From an uncultured Prevotellaceae bacterium (lineage in GTDB: Bacteria; Bacteroidota; Bacteroidia; Bacteroidales; Bacteroidaceae), in the NCBI GenBank assembly GCA_946406435.1, contig CAMJKP010000001.1:62001-126000 (forward strand): 64,000 nt of DNA, in the 5' to 3' direction. Of the stretch, positions 8,499 through 18,966 are shown piece by piece. The notes under the pieces are model-generated. The model was not told the DNA's origin. It saw nothing but the letters and a program-made list of their open reading frames with translations, and ran no database searches. Every line of letters begins with the position of its first letter. The first letter of the stretch is position 1. The translations under genes were made by a program, and so were the position numbers.

Positions 8499-9374
8499 TT
8501 ATATTTTCACCTTTGTACGAAGACGATGAACAAACTGTTTAATAAAAGAAGGTATGAGATACGTAAATATGCCCATTCTTGATTGTAATGTAGAAAGCGT
8601 TTTAAAGACATTAAAATTACTGATCAACAAATTTGGAGTACACATAACTTTTTGGTCAAGCGTCATTTTGCAATCATTATCCACATTTCGTCCATGAACA
8701 ACCTCAATCCACATAGGCTCCTTGTCATTCAAACATTTAAATATGAACGGAAAAGAATCAGGACAGGCATGGTTATATTCTAAAATGTTTTTAATTTCCG
8801 TTTTGTTATATTCTTTATTTATCAAACAAAGAAAATGATTTGTTGGATATGGTATTCGTACAGCTAGATTTTTCTTAGTATAGTATTGCAAACCATATTT
8901 AAAAGAATAACAAACTTCTTTTTCCGATTGTGAGCCATAAAGTTCTTCTAACCGCCTTGTGTAATCCTTGTGGATAGAATCATCATTATCGAGTCTAATT
9001 GTTATCAGTCTCTTACTATCATCCTTTAAGGATTCTATAATATTGTTTATATATTTATTATAATTATGCGTTTTTTCCTCGTCAAGAAATACAGGAAGAA
9101 ATGAATCATATTCACTTCTTTTTGCAAAAATTTTTTGTTTATAAAACTCTGGAGTATCATCAGCAAACAGACATATCCAATAGAAATTCTGTAATATCTG
9201 TCCTTTTACTGATGGATAGCAATAAGTATCAAATAATTCAAAACGTTCCTTAAGCCATTGATCCGTCAAAGTTACTCTGTTTTTTTTATCTCTGGAGAAC
9301 AATTTCAGATTGAATCGAGTAATAATAAAGCAGGATTTCTTTTCCCAATCATTAAAGTTGATACAAATATCCAT
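8499..9374 (-). CDS. glycosyltransferase, putative rhamnosyltransferase family
   Basis: The 291-residue protein matches the 'putative rhamnosyl transferase' family (PF11316-like): an N-terminal FIITRFNLKLFSRD segment, W-C-FADDTP near 68-75, and ITIRLDNDDSIH near 122-133 carrying the DxDD metal-binding motif. The family name reflects similarity and does not prove rhamnose transfer. The gene is very AT-rich and sits 4 bases after the GT4 gene 9379-10578 in the locus B operon. Confidence 0.7.
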   Translation of the reverse strand: MDICINFNDWEKKSCFIITRFNLKLFSRDKKNRVTLTDQWLKERFELFDTYCYPSVKGQILQNFYWICLFADDTPEFYKQKIFAKRSEYDSFLPVFLDEEKTHNYNKYINNIIESLKDDSKRLITIRLDNDDSIHKDYTRRLEELYGSQSEKEVCYSFKYGLQYYTKKNLAVRIPYPTNHFLCLINKEYNKTEIKNILEYNHACPDSFPFIFKCLNDKEPMWIEVVHGRNVDNDCKMTLDQKVMCTPNLLISNFNVFKTLSTLQSRMGIFTYLIPSFIKQFVHRLRTKVKI

Positions 9375-9378
9375 GATA

Positions 9379-10578
9379 CTACAAATTTATTACATTCTCA
9401 ATATATCTCTTAGCTGCTAGTATATCAGTATAGTATGCAGCCGTTTTAACTGCATTATCAGATATCCTACGTCTATCATCCATAGATAGCATATTAAGTT
9501 TCTCTATGATTGTACTTAATTCTTCATGATTTCCAGCTTCACACAAGAATCCATTTTGTCCATCAACAATAATACCATCCATGCCTTCATTACGTGATGC
9601 GATAGGAATGCAACCACATCCCATAGCTTCTAGATAAACGAGACCAAATGCCTCTTGTTTACTTATCATGATAAAACAATCAGATTCTTTCAAAACATCA
9701 GAGACTTGTTCTCTTGGTATTTGGCCATGTAATTTAACATTTTCTGCCCATATTTTCCCTTTCGCGAATGTCATAAGCTTTGAAAGTTCGGAGCCACTAC
9801 CAACAAAGTCAATCGTATAGGAATTATTTGAAGGAAACAACGAATCCAAAGCGTACAATAATGAAATCGGATATTTCCTTTTTATCATTGTTCCGACATA
9901 ACAAAGTTTAGTTATTTTTTTTTCAAATGTTCTGTGCCCATTTCCAACAACAAATGTATCAGGAATCCCTGATGCACAATGAAATGTTTTATAATTACCT
10001 CCAAATTTTTCATCAAATATTTTCTTTATAGGCATAGAACGCATACCGAACACATCAATATCCTTGAAATAAGGTAAAAATGTCTCTGCTTTTACCTTAC
10101 TGCTATATTCGTGAACAACAAGGCAATTCTTCGTATTATATTCATTCTTAAAATATTGGAATAACTGCAACTGTGGATTCCACCAATGCCCAATTACATA
10201 ATCCGGAACAAATCCTTTTCTCTTCAGAATACTATTTATTTTATTATAATGCTTTTTGATTGTACTATCAGAAAACATACCATGAGGCACATATTTCATT
10301 AATGGAATACGCACGACATCAACTCCATCATATTCGTATTCCCTAACTTGAGAATCATATACTGTAGGAACAACTGCACCAAAAATAGCGGCTAATTTTG
10401 AACTAAATAATCTGGTAATCCAATAGACAAAAGGCGGGAATAGAACAAAATTATGCACAACAAGGACATTATATCCCATTTTCTTCCATTCTTTAGCGAA
10501 ATAATGTACAACCTTAGTATCATTATTAGGAAGATCCTTTGCTGGATATATTTTTGTTAGTAATAATATGTTATTCAT
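9379..10578 (-). CDS. glycosyltransferase family 4
   Basis: The 399-residue protein has a GT-B layout. The C-terminal donor site has LCYVGTMIKRKYP near 225, a GSGSELSKL loop, and EAFGLVYLEAMGCGCIPIA near 313-331, where the first E of E-x7-E contacts the sugar nucleotide. The N-terminus (LLTKIYPAKDLPNNDTKVVHYFAKEW) is typical of capsule GT4 enzymes. It likely adds one residue of the locus B repeat unit. It is separated by a single base from the EEP gene upstream, implying tight co-translation. Confidence 0.85.
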   Translation of the reverse strand: MNNILLLTKIYPAKDLPNNDTKVVHYFAKEWKKMGYNVLVVHNFVLFPPFVYWITRLFSSKLAAIFGAVVPTVYDSQVREYEYDGVDVVRIPLMKYVPHGMFSDSTIKKHYNKINSILKRKGFVPDYVIGHWWNPQLQLFQYFKNEYNTKNCLVVHEYSSKVKAETFLPYFKDIDVFGMRSMPIKKIFDEKFGGNYKTFHCASGIPDTFVVGNGHRTFEKKITKLCYVGTMIKRKYPISLLYALDSLFPSNNSYTIDFVGSGSELSKLMTFAKGKIWAENVKLHGQIPREQVSDVLKESDCFIMISKQEAFGLVYLEAMGCGCIPIASRNEGMDGIIVDGQNGFLCEAGNHEELSTIIEKLNMLSMDDRRRISDNAVKTAAYYTDILAAKRYIENVINL

Positions 10579-10579
10579 T

Positions 10580-11542
10580 TTATCTTAGTTTGAAATCTGC
10601 AACGATAGGATAATGATCAGAGACCTTACTTTCTACGACACGTATAGTTGAACAATCTAAATAATCAGGATCATACAAGATGTGATCCAATCTAAACTTG
10701 GGAAATACCATGTTTAAAGTATTCCCATATCCAATCCCATTTTTCCACCAACAATCGTAAAGATTATTATCTTTTAATATGTCTATACATTTAGCAGTTC
10801 CCATATCATTAAAATCTCCACATATCAAACTCGGATATACTTGTTGGTTTATATCTTCTTTAATATAAGCAGCTTGCAGCTCACGAGATTTTGAACCAAA
10901 ACAGATGCCATTATATACTTCAGAAAAAAACGCCCAAATATTTGTTTGACCTTTTCTGTATCTTCTATACGCCATAGAGTAATTATTGGTCAAGAGATGA
11001 CAATTTACAAAATGTAGAATAGAACCTTTAACGTTTACATTCACAGAATAAGCAGGAATCATATAATCCTTTCTATATTCAGGAAAATATAGTTTATGGC
11101 TTAATGCCATATAATTTCTATCCCCCTTAGGTGGAATGATTCGATATGCATTAAAAACAGGATATCTACTATAAACTATTTCAGAAATAGAATACGCATA
11201 TTTATTTTTTAATAAACTATCCAATTCGGGATAATATTTTTTTTTGTACTCTTGAAGAAATACGATATCTGCATTTTGCTCTTGTATGACATCAAAGATA
11301 TCTTTATCATTATTAATGACAATATTTGTATCACCATGAGCAATGTTATAACTTAATACGCGGAAATCGTAATCGTTCGTTGTTGTATGTAGAATATTAT
11401 AAGCAATTGTTTCTGAAATAGAATTAATACAAATAAATAGAAGAAAAAGAGCAAGGCTTTTTTTCCATTTCTTCTTTATCACATATAATATTGATAGAAA
11501 AAGAAATAGGAATGTGATAAAAATCTCAAAAAGACTTATCAT
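10580..11542 (-). CDS. membrane-anchored EEP-superfamily phosphatase/phosphodiesterase
   Basis: This 320-residue protein has one or two hydrophobic segments in the first 50 residues, then an endonuclease/exonuclease/phosphatase domain. Visible catalytic landmarks are RVLSYNIAHG near 82, the metal glutamate in VFLQEY near 115, CGDFND near 240 and SDHYPIVADF at the end. EEP enzymes cleave phosphodiester or phosphomonoester bonds. A role in processing a lipid-linked or phosphate-containing intermediate is only an inference. Locus A contains a second gene of the same build (33006-33926). Its start overlaps the end of the GH99-like gene by 4 bases. Confidence 0.8.
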   Translation of the reverse strand: MISLFEIFITFLFLFLSILYVIKKKWKKSLALFLLFICINSISETIAYNILHTTTNDYDFRVLSYNIAHGDTNIVINNDKDIFDVIQEQNADIVFLQEYKKKYYPELDSLLKNKYAYSISEIVYSRYPVFNAYRIIPPKGDRNYMALSHKLYFPEYRKDYMIPAYSVNVNVKGSILHFVNCHLLTNNYSMAYRRYRKGQTNIWAFFSEVYNGICFGSKSRELQAAYIKEDINQQVYPSLICGDFNDMGTAKCIDILKDNNLYDCWWKNGIGYGNTLNMVFPKFRLDHILYDPDYLDCSTIRVVESKVSDHYPIVADFKLR

Positions 11543-12612
11543 AACCTTGATTTGCTTTTCCCATCTCTTAACGCTTCCAATATTCCTCGTCCATACTGCA
11601 TATCAGGTTCTAAATAATTTCCTTCTCCCCACTCATTCCAGGATTTTATAATCAACAAATCATTTTTCTTTGTATTAACCATTTTACAAGCACGAGTTAC
11701 TACTTCTTTGAAATATTCAGGTTTTGTATTAACAAAGATAGGATTTGAAACACCTGAACGTGGTGAATGATCCCAATTGGGAACAATAGTGGGTACAGTG
11801 TCTTCTTTCTCTTCTTCTTCTGTAATAAAATATTTAGCAGCTTCTTTATACTCAAAAACCATTGCCGTACCAAACAGTTTCTGTTTAATGAAACGAATTC
11901 CTTTCGAGATTATAGATTCACGATGAAGAATCCCAAACATATTATCATTATAGTTTGCATCAAAACCCATTTCCAGAATCTTTACCTTGTCTTCACTATA
12001 CTTATCCTTACCAACAAAAAAGAAATCATTCAGCCCATTTTCCTTTGCAAGTTTTCTCCATGTATCAATAAAGACTTTTATCTCTGGACTTGCTAAAGGA
12101 ACATAAATAATAAATACTAATTTTCCATTATGTCGTAAATATCTAGGATCCTTAAATGATGGTAACATTGTATTAAAATGAAGAATATAATCTTCTATAC
12201 CAGGATACTTTTGTTCAATCAGCAGCTTATCCTTTCCCTGGCCGCCCCATGCCTTTTTATACCAAGAATGATTCGCCCACCCCAAACAAAACGGGATTGA
12301 CGGTTTTCCTGTTTTTACGACTTCATCAAAAGGCAGATTCAATAAACGTTTTCCACCACCAAACCAATAATGCCAATAACAGAAAGCATCAATACCATAC
12401 TCTTGTGCCATTTGCCCTTGTTGAACCCTTGTTTCTTCAAGTCGAAGATCATAATATCCTAGGTCTGCCGGTATCTTGGGTTGAATATGTCCTCTAAAAA
12501 GAGGCTTTGCCATATTAACAGAACGCCAATCTGTAAAACCTTCCCCCCACCATTCATTATTCTCAGGGGTTGGATGATATTGTGGTAAATAAAATGCAAT
12601 TATTTTGGACAT
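11539..12612 (-). CDS. glycoside hydrolase family 99-like protein (WbsX type)
   Basis: The 357-residue protein matches the WbsX/GH99-like family found in O-antigen and capsule clusters: IAFYLPQYHPTPENNEWWG at the start, FTDW near 26, YWHYWFGGG near 79, and KSWNEWGEGNYLEPD near the end. No signal peptide is visible, so it probably acts in the cytoplasm. Whether family members hydrolyse or transfer sugars is not settled. It overlaps the acyltransferase gene upstream by 13 bases and the EEP gene downstream by 4, so it belongs to the locus B operon. Confidence 0.85.
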   Translation of the reverse strand: MSKIIAFYLPQYHPTPENNEWWGEGFTDWRSVNMAKPLFRGHIQPKIPADLGYYDLRLEETRVQQGQMAQEYGIDAFCYWHYWFGGGKRLLNLPFDEVVKTGKPSIPFCLGWANHSWYKKAWGGQGKDKLLIEQKYPGIEDYILHFNTMLPSFKDPRYLRHNGKLVFIIYVPLASPEIKVFIDTWRKLAKENGLNDFFFVGKDKYSEDKVKILEMGFDANYNDNMFGILHRESIISKGIRFIKQKLFGTAMVFEYKEAAKYFITEEEEKEDTVPTIVPNWDHSPRSGVSNPIFVNTKPEYFKEVVTRACKMVNTKKNDLLIIKSWNEWGEGNYLEPDMQYGRGILEALRDGKSKSRL

Positions 12613-13598
12613 GTTTTATTTAATTTTGTTATATTATTATCTATTTTATATAATATATATGATAAAACAAAAGTAATTGTATAAAATTCTACGATAGAAA
12701 AATACGTTGGAGACTCTTTTATTAGAGACAAGAACTTACAATGGATTAAATACAATTCATAAGACATTAAGCCACATAAGCGAACAAATAGCGAGGTATA
12801 CCCAATCTTAACTACAATTGAATAGTACAGCACAACAAATAATGCTAATGTAATTTTCATAATCAACTGTATTATCACAAAAAGTGACGTGCCCTCATAT
12901 TCTCTAATTAATGGTATCTGTTTCAACGCTAAAAATAAGATGCCTATAATCAATAAAATAAATATTTTATTTCCTGATGTTATTTTATAATGATTATCTT
13001 TAAGAGATAAGTTTTCCTTATATTCAGAAAGTATAAAACCAATCAAAAAACTTACAGACTGTTCCGCTTCTATATCTGGCAAAGAAAATAACATTAAAAA
13101 TGAAGTGGCGGAAAAAAACATCAATCTATAACGTCTAAAATATTTGGTCGATACGTAAAATAATATATACCAATAAAATAAATATCTAACATACCAATCT
13201 TGTTTGATACAAAAAACACATTGTATAAAGTCTATTATATCAAAAGATTGCCATGAAATACATGCAAATACAACATCAACCAACCAACATGGAAGAGCAA
13301 CACGTAATATTTTATTTTTCCAAAATCCAATGAGTCCTTTTGCTTTATACGACTCATTTAATCCATAACCTGATATTATCAGAAAAATTGCGACCCCTAT
13401 TCCTCCAAACGGAGTGAACAAATTACTACCCAAAGAATTAGATACATGGTGAGTAATTACCATTAATATTGCTATCGCTCTTAATTCATTTGTGTAATCT
13501 CGTGAAAGGAAGTCTATATAAATATTCCTCTTACGTCCCCCTATTACAAAAAATATAATTATGAGTATAATTTGAAATATATTTAGAATCATAAACAA
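12600..13598 (-). CDS. acyltransferase family 3 membrane protein
   Basis: This 332-residue polytopic membrane protein has the acyltransferase-3 signature: RAIAILMVITHHVSN near 40-54 with the key histidine, and FGGIGVAIFLIISGYGLNESY near 64-84. About ten hydrophobic segments follow. Such enzymes O-acetylate or otherwise acylate surface glycans using a cytoplasmic acyl donor. It overlaps the polymerase gene by 10 bases, so the two are translationally coupled. Very AT-rich. Confidence 0.85.
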   Translation of the reverse strand: MFMILNIFQIILIIIFFVIGGRKRNIYIDFLSRDYTNELRAIAILMVITHHVSNSLGSNLFTPFGGIGVAIFLIISGYGLNESYKAKGLIGFWKNKILRVALPCWLVDVVFACISWQSFDIIDFIQCVFCIKQDWYVRYLFYWYILFYVSTKYFRRYRLMFFSATSFLMLFSLPDIEAEQSVSFLIGFILSEYKENLSLKDNHYKITSGNKIFILLIIGILFLALKQIPLIREYEGTSLFVIIQLIMKITLALFVVLYYSIVVKIGYTSLFVRLCGLMSYELYLIHCKFLSLIKESPTYFSIVEFYTITFVLSYILYKIDNNITKLNKTCPK

Positions 13599-14845
13599 GC
13601 TAATTCTTTTTTAGTAGGACTTGTTATAAATTTCAAAACATAATAGAAAACAACACATAAAAATACACTTGTACAAAATCCATAACCAGTGACAAGCGCT
13701 CCATGCTGTAAATTCAAACAATAATATAACATCAAATAAACATGGGGAATTGTAAGATTTGGAAGAGAATTTAATTTCTCAAAAAAATATGGTATGATTA
13801 ATGCAGCTAATATAACACCAATATAAGAAGAATCGATCCATATATCACCAATAAAAGTTGTAAAACAAGTGCCAAAATGTTCATATGCCAATTTTCCCAA
13901 CACACTAGTATCTAACCCTAGAAAATCTGCTATAGGATAAAAGAAACGTGCTCCATATGCATATTGCTCAATATTTACAACCTGGCTATTGAATATAATA
14001 GGTGGTTGTCCCCAATAACAAATCAAAGAAGAATTAGTGTCATTAGCATCATCACCAAAACGGGCAACTGTTATTGTCATAGAAAACACATACATAGTAA
14101 CTAGAAGTCCTATTGACAAAAACACAAATATTCTCTTCACTTCTCGAGATATTGATTCTGCAAAAAAAGAATATGAGATTAGCAATTGAACAAATAGCCT
14201 GATAATTACACCACGAGAGACAGTTCTAATAGAATCTCCTATTGGCGGAATCAATATTGCAATGCCAAAGAAAAACATTATCCATTTATTATAGTAATTT
14301 CTGTACCTTGAAATTATAAGAAAAAAAAGAAGTGTTGCAGGAATATTCATGTGAGAAGCAAATGAGAGGAAGATACGTTGAAAACCATTTTCATAAGCAG
14401 TTATCTGCTCTCCTGTATACATCCCACGCCTTACCTCTGCCAGATTTTCCAATATGGAATTGTTTATAATTGTCACATAATACAAGTATCCCGAAACAAA
14501 AGCACAAATTATATAAACTATAATAAAGTATTTTACTTTCGTATAAGAAAATTTCAAATCAGACTTTATAACAGAATCTTTAAATCCAAATATAGGCTTA
14601 AGAAAAGCCATCGTTACAAGAAAAAGAAAGATATAAGGTAAAAGCGTTACATTTCTGAAATTGAATTGGCGGAAATATGTATCTGTTTTTAGCATTTCGT
14701 ATGCAGGAACGCCCATAATTGCAATAAAAACGAAGATTCCTAACACAACTAAGCCTGGAGAAAGCCTGACGCTATATTTTTTTATATACCAAAACAAATA
14801 TATAATATTTGCTATAGCATAAATATTCACCCAAAATTGCTCCAT
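13589..14845 (-). CDS. wzy: oligosaccharide repeat-unit polymerase (Wzy-like)
   Basis: The 418-residue protein is almost wholly hydrophobic, with about ten to twelve predicted membrane spans and a large extracytoplasmic loop around residues 260-320. It lies within a complete set of capsule genes and resembles O-antigen/EpsG-type polymerases, which join lipid-linked repeat units in the periplasm. Sequence conservation in this group is low, so the call rests on topology, length and position. Locus A has its own polymerase-like gene (44967-46181). Confidence 0.75.
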   Translation of the reverse strand: MEQFWVNIYAIANIIYLFWYIKKYSVRLSPGLVVLGIFVFIAIMGVPAYEMLKTDTYFRQFNFRNVTLLPYIFLFLVTMAFLKPIFGFKDSVIKSDLKFSYTKVKYFIIVYIICAFVSGYLYYVTIINNSILENLAEVRRGMYTGEQITAYENGFQRIFLSFASHMNIPATLLFFLIISRYRNYYNKWIMFFFGIAILIPPIGDSIRTVSRGVIIRLFVQLLISYSFFAESISREVKRIFVFLSIGLLVTMYVFSMTITVARFGDDANDTNSSLICYWGQPPIIFNSQVVNIEQYAYGARFFYPIADFLGLDTSVLGKLAYEHFGTCFTTFIGDIWIDSSYIGVILAALIIPYFFEKLNSLPNLTIPHVYLMLYYCLNLQHGALVTGYGFCTSVFLCVVFYYVLKFITSPTKKELACL

Positions 14846-14847
14846 AA

Positions 14848-15819
14848 TTACCTCATCAATACAAATCTAAATAATTTAGGACACATTTTTTCACACAAGA
14901 AATATAACGAATATTTGAAATCCCATGGGGTAGATAAATAATCCTTTAAAGTAATGTTTCTTAATTTCGTATTATATTGGCTATAGAATTTATCGTATAA
15001 ATAAGGATTAGATAATATACGTTTCACAAACAAAATAACTCTATAATAATAATAGCGTTTTAATATTTTATCCTCAATTTTCCCATTTGCTTCAGCCATC
15101 ATAATCTCTATATTTCGAATTACATCTATATCAAGTGGCTTTTTTACAGAATTACATATACTGCCATCTCTTTTGCGATAATTATATACAAGATTGGGGA
15201 TACTAACCATCGATAAATTTTGCTCTAAAAGTTTAAAAGAAAGATCAAACATAAAGAAAGTATCTTCATTGTTGAACCCCTCACGGAAACGTAGCTCACC
15301 TATAACATCTCTTCTGTATAACTTATTCCATACAGTAAAAGATTCCTTTTCGCAAATAACTTCAGATACAAATTTATTGGAATCAATCATAACTTTTCTA
15401 TGATGGTTCCAATATGGTCGATAATCAGAATATATTCCATTATAATATGATCTTATTTGGCCTGTAACTATAGCAATATTATTTGATTCCTCAAATTCTT
15501 TCAACAAAAGCTCTATCATATTCGGTTCGATGAAATCATCACTATCAACAAATCCGATGAAAGTGCCACGTGCGATATCCAAACCTGCATTACGTGCAGA
15601 ACTAAGTCCACCATTTTTTTTATGTACGACACGAACTCTTTGATCTACTTTTACATAATTATCACAGATTAGAGGACAATTATCTGGAGAACCATCATCA
15701 ACAAGAATAATTTCTATATTCCCATATGTTTGACAGAGTATAGAATTGACACACTCATCCAAAAACTCCTCAACCTTATATACAGGAACAATTATTGAAA
15801 CTAAAGGATTGTTCTTCAT
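14848..15819 (-). CDS. glycosyltransferase family 2
   Basis: This 323-residue GT-A enzyme begins [19 protein letters not shown], typical of GT2, with [11 protein letters not shown] near 38 and the divalent-metal DxD in FVDSDD near 91-96. It inverts configuration while adding a sugar from an NDP donor. The donor cannot be deduced. Spacing of 2 bases to the polymerase and a 4-base overlap with the upstream acyltransferase place it in the locus B operon. Confidence 0.9.
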   Translation of the reverse strand: MKNNPLVSIIVPVYKVEEFLDECVNSILCQTYGNIEIILVDDGSPDNCPLICDNYVKVDQRVRVVHKKNGGLSSARNAGLDIARGTFIGFVDSDDFIEPNMIELLLKEFEESNNIAIVTGQIRSYYNGIYSDYRPYWNHHRKVMIDSNKFVSEVICEKESFTVWNKLYRRDVIGELRFREGFNNEDTFFMFDLSFKLLEQNLSMVSIPNLVYNYRKRDGSICNSVKKPLDIDVIRNIEIMMAEANGKIEDKILKRYYYYRVILFVKRILSNPYLYDKFYSQYNTKLRNITLKDYLSTPWDFKYSLYFLCEKMCPKLFRFVLMR

Positions 15820-16460
15820 ATATTCATATCTTTAATCAGTTTTGCAGGAATTCCTCCAACAACTGTATATGGTGCAACATCATGTGTAACTATAGAATTA
15901 GCTGCAATTATAGCCCCTTCACCTATATGAACACCTGCCATTATACACGCACGTTCTCCAATCCACACATTTTTGTCTATCGTGACAATTCCCTTTGAAT
16001 ACAACCTTCTCTTGGATGGATGTATCATACACTCACTCTTTGAAGTTTTGCCATGGGCATTGTCTGTTATGTAAACATACCTTCCTGTTAGAACATTATC
16101 CCCTATAACAATCTTATTTATAGAAGTGATGTGAATATGTTCACCAAGACAACAATTATTTCCTATAATTATCTCAGGAGAAAAAAACACACCATCTCTG
16201 TTATCGTGCGCCGTAATAATAGCCCCTTCTGCAATTACAGTATTCTTACCGATTTTTATATACTGTAAACCTTTTAACTCATGAGGCCTTATAAGATACC
16301 CTTCAAAAGAAGCAAACTCTGTTTTTATCAAAAAATTGAAAATCCTATTCCAAATATGAGATGGAGCAGAAATAATAAAACTTAACGCTTTTAATAAAAA
16401 TGCATTCATTTTATCGCAATTCGTTGAATTACATATATGCTTTAGTCTGAAATCAGCCAT
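15816..16460 (-). CDS. hexapeptide-repeat acyltransferase
   Basis: The 214-residue protein has left-handed beta-helix hexapeptide repeats from about residue 65 onward and ends [20 protein letters not shown], the C-terminal signature of NodL/LacA/CysE-type O-acetyltransferases. It probably O-acetylates a sugar of the locus B glycan in the cytoplasm. An empty 119-base gap separates it from the pyruvyl transferase gene upstream. Confidence 0.88.
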   Translation of the reverse strand: MADFRLKHICNSTNCDKMNAFLLKALSFIISAPSHIWNRIFNFLIKTEFASFEGYLIRPHELKGLQYIKIGKNTVIAEGAIITAHDNRDGVFFSPEIIIGNNCCLGEHIHITSINKIVIGDNVLTGRYVYITDNAHGKTSKSECMIHPSKRRLYSKGIVTIDKNVWIGERACIMAGVHIGEGAIIAANSIVTHDVAPYTVVGGIPAKLIKDMNI

Positions 16461-16579
16461 TAAGATAGGTACGAAATCTTAATGTTCTCTATACCAACAA
16501 TAGAAAGAGGAAAAGGTCTTCACATAGACTTTTTCGAGTTTATTTATAATGTATATTCGAATTCAAATACACTTCATAA

Positions 16580-17716
16580 TTAAAGATTATCTATGAGAAA
16601 TTGAATGGATTCTCTACGTTGTTGCTCTAATAATTGCTGCTCTTGCTCACAATCATAATAGGCCTCATATTCATCATATTCCTTACCCAACACACATAAG
16701 TGGTCAGAAAGATTCAAATTGTTCATAATTGTAAGAACTCTATCGTCCTCATTATTGGCGGTAAGTGCAACTAAAGGTTTTCCATAATTAAGAGCAAATG
16801 CCGTTCCATGAAAAGATGAGGAGACAATAATTGATGCGTTTTCTATGAGATACAAAAACTCACGAATTCCTTTGTTATATGACTTTGGTAGCCTATATTC
16901 ATTTCCTCGAAAGTTTTTTGGCATTTGTCTTAATGCAATAATAGGCATTTTATACTTCTTTTGTATATTTGACAGAAGTTTACTCATTGGTTCTTCTGCA
17001 TCAAACGTATACGCTAACATATAACACAATATGTATTGTTCCGGAAGTTTCGTTTTTCTAGCTCCTATTGCAACCTGTTGCCATTCGCTCTTATTCAGGA
17101 GTAAAGTAGGATCCAAAACCACTTTCGCATCTTGCCCTAATAGATTCTGAATAATTTTTCTTCCATTGTTTTCACGAACCGATATTGCTTTGTATGTTTT
17201 TAATAAACTATAATAATCTTTTTTATATTCGTCGGGAAGTGTTAGGCATGAGAAAGAAGATGCGTAAGATATTTTAATACAGTCGTTAGCAACAAAATCA
17301 AACATATAACTCATATCCCCCAGCATCGTATAAGGATTCCATATCTGGTCACTTCCAGATACATAAATATCGTAATATGGAGGGGACTCATGCAAATGAC
17401 GATGACTACAGTATGTTTCTGAGACCTTCATTTCCTGTCTAATGAATTCATTTAATAGAAGCATCCTAGACCAAGGCCTAAGCCCAAATGTACACATAAT
17501 ATTTGTTATTATATGCTTAAAAAAGGTTTTTAGGTTTCTTTTTGGGGGAAATCCCCAATTTAAACCTCGTTCCCAATGGAACTCATTGGGATATTGATAG
17601 TCTATGACCTCTACATTGAATCCTTGTTTCTCAATTGTCTTTTGTAATGCGTATGCTTGTAATACAGATCCCCAATTCGGCTGACGGAAAGTAGTTATTA
17701 TACCAACTTTTTTCAT
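16580..17716 (-). CDS. polysaccharide pyruvyl transferase
   Basis: The 378-residue protein matches the PS_pyruv_trans family: KVGIITTFRQPNWGSVLQAY at the start, VSGSDQIWNP near 118-127, and SSSFHGTAFALNYGKPLVAL near 296-315 with the conserved histidine. It adds ketal-linked pyruvate from PEP to a sugar, introducing negative charge. Start and stop overlap as TAATG with the iron-sulfur gene upstream. Locus A has a separate paralogue (38594-39745), also near an iron-sulfur protein gene. Confidence 0.9.
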   Translation of the reverse strand: MKKVGIITTFRQPNWGSVLQAYALQKTIEKQGFNVEVIDYQYPNEFHWERGLNWGFPPKRNLKTFFKHIITNIMCTFGLRPWSRMLLLNEFIRQEMKVSETYCSHRHLHESPPYYDIYVSGSDQIWNPYTMLGDMSYMFDFVANDCIKISYASSFSCLTLPDEYKKDYYSLLKTYKAISVRENNGRKIIQNLLGQDAKVVLDPTLLLNKSEWQQVAIGARKTKLPEQYILCYMLAYTFDAEEPMSKLLSNIQKKYKMPIIALRQMPKNFRGNEYRLPKSYNKGIREFLYLIENASIIVSSSFHGTAFALNYGKPLVALTANNEDDRVLTIMNNLNLSDHLCVLGKEYDEYEAYYDCEQEQQLLEQQRRESIQFLIDNL

Positions 17717-18966
17717 TATCTTCTACCTTTCTTAATGATATCACAAAGCGTTTGGACTGGAGACAACAGCCGTTTTATTTGTCTATGTTTCCAAACAAAA
17801 CGATTAAATGATTTACACACATCCTCAATTGTTGAATTCTTATTACTTATGTTATTCATTACCATGTCATAAGCCACATGTCTTTTCGGACATTTTTTTT
17901 GCTGCCCTTCAAGTATCAACGCTAAGGTATGTTCAACAAAAGTACAATTCGATTTTTTGAGAATGTTTACACCTTTCTGAGTATTAGACAAAACAGCAGA
18001 AACTCCACATTCATCGTCCTTATAAGCTGTTCCCCATGCATCGCCTATCCTGATATCAGCTGATGACTGGTCATATTTATATTTACACTTGTCATAACAT
18101 GCTTTACCTAAACAGGAATCAGAAAGGAAAAGTCGATAGAACATATCGCCTTGGCTTCGTCGGCTGTTTAGATAACTTTTTTTTTCCCTTATCAACAAAT
18201 TGTAACTTTCGTGCCAGTCCACAGGTTCCCCCTTCACTTCACCATCAATTGCCATTGCCCATGAGTCATGCCATCCTGTGAACTTGTTTCTCCAAGACAC
18301 ATAAGTAAGTCTTCCCACTTGTTTTTCAACATGAGCAACATATTTATCCCACATCAGTTTGCTAGGAACACCATGACAAAAGAAATCCAAAAGGATAAAA
18401 TTATCTTCTATTCTGAATTTTTGAATATATCTTCTAAAAGAATCTATCTGACACGGAGTTCCTGTTACTAAATATGTAGGATTCTCTCCTTGCTTCTTGG
18501 CCTGTCGTAATTGCTTAATTATATCGTTAAAACCATCAACTGTATAACTCTGAATATATTTTGAACCTATTGAAGGTATTAATTCTTGATCCGTTGCGGC
18601 TACATAATGTTCTGCCAAGTTCTTCTCTGCGTTATATCTTACTCCACATACTTTTCCCCCATTTGATAAAATTGTCTTAGCGACCTCAAATCCAACTCCA
18701 CCAGAAGAACATTTTCTACGAATTTGAGCATCTTTACTCCAAGCTGCATAGGAAGCTATCTGAGGATTGGTTAATGAAATGTCATCATGATTATATGAGC
18801 AGACCTCAACACATAAACCACATTCCGTACATTTGCCAGAATCTATAATGAATGGCTCATAAAAACCATCTTTATTGTATTTAAGCTTGATTATCTTTTT
18901 GCCACAGGCAATGGCACAAACACCACATCCATAACAATCTTTAACATATGAAATATTATTAATCAT
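17716..18966 (-). CDS. coenzyme F420 hydrogenase/dehydrogenase beta-subunit-like iron-sulfur protein
   Basis: At 416 residues, the protein has two ferredoxin-type 4Fe-4S motifs at the N-terminus (CYGCGVCAIACG and CTECGLCVEVC) followed by a FrhB-like flavin domain, with GTPCQI near 170 and FFCHGVPS near 198. In Bacteroidota capsule loci this family travels with pyruvyl transferases; its substrate is unknown and F420 itself is not expected here. It overlaps wzx by 8 bases and touches the pyruvyl transferase gene, so all three are likely co-translated. Confidence 0.88.
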   Translation of the reverse strand: MINNISYVKDCYGCGVCAIACGKKIIKLKYNKDGFYEPFIIDSGKCTECGLCVEVCSYNHDDISLTNPQIASYAAWSKDAQIRRKCSSGGVGFEVAKTILSNGGKVCGVRYNAEKNLAEHYVAATDQELIPSIGSKYIQSYTVDGFNDIIKQLRQAKKQGENPTYLVTGTPCQIDSFRRYIQKFRIEDNFILLDFFCHGVPSKLMWDKYVAHVEKQVGRLTYVSWRNKFTGWHDSWAMAIDGEVKGEPVDWHESYNLLIREKKSYLNSRRSQGDMFYRLFLSDSCLGKACYDKCKYKYDQSSADIRIGDAWGTAYKDDECGVSAVLSNTQKGVNILKKSNCTFVEHTLALILEGQQKKCPKRHVAYDMVMNNISNKNSTIEDVCKSFNRFVWKHRQIKRLLSPVQTLCDIIKKGRR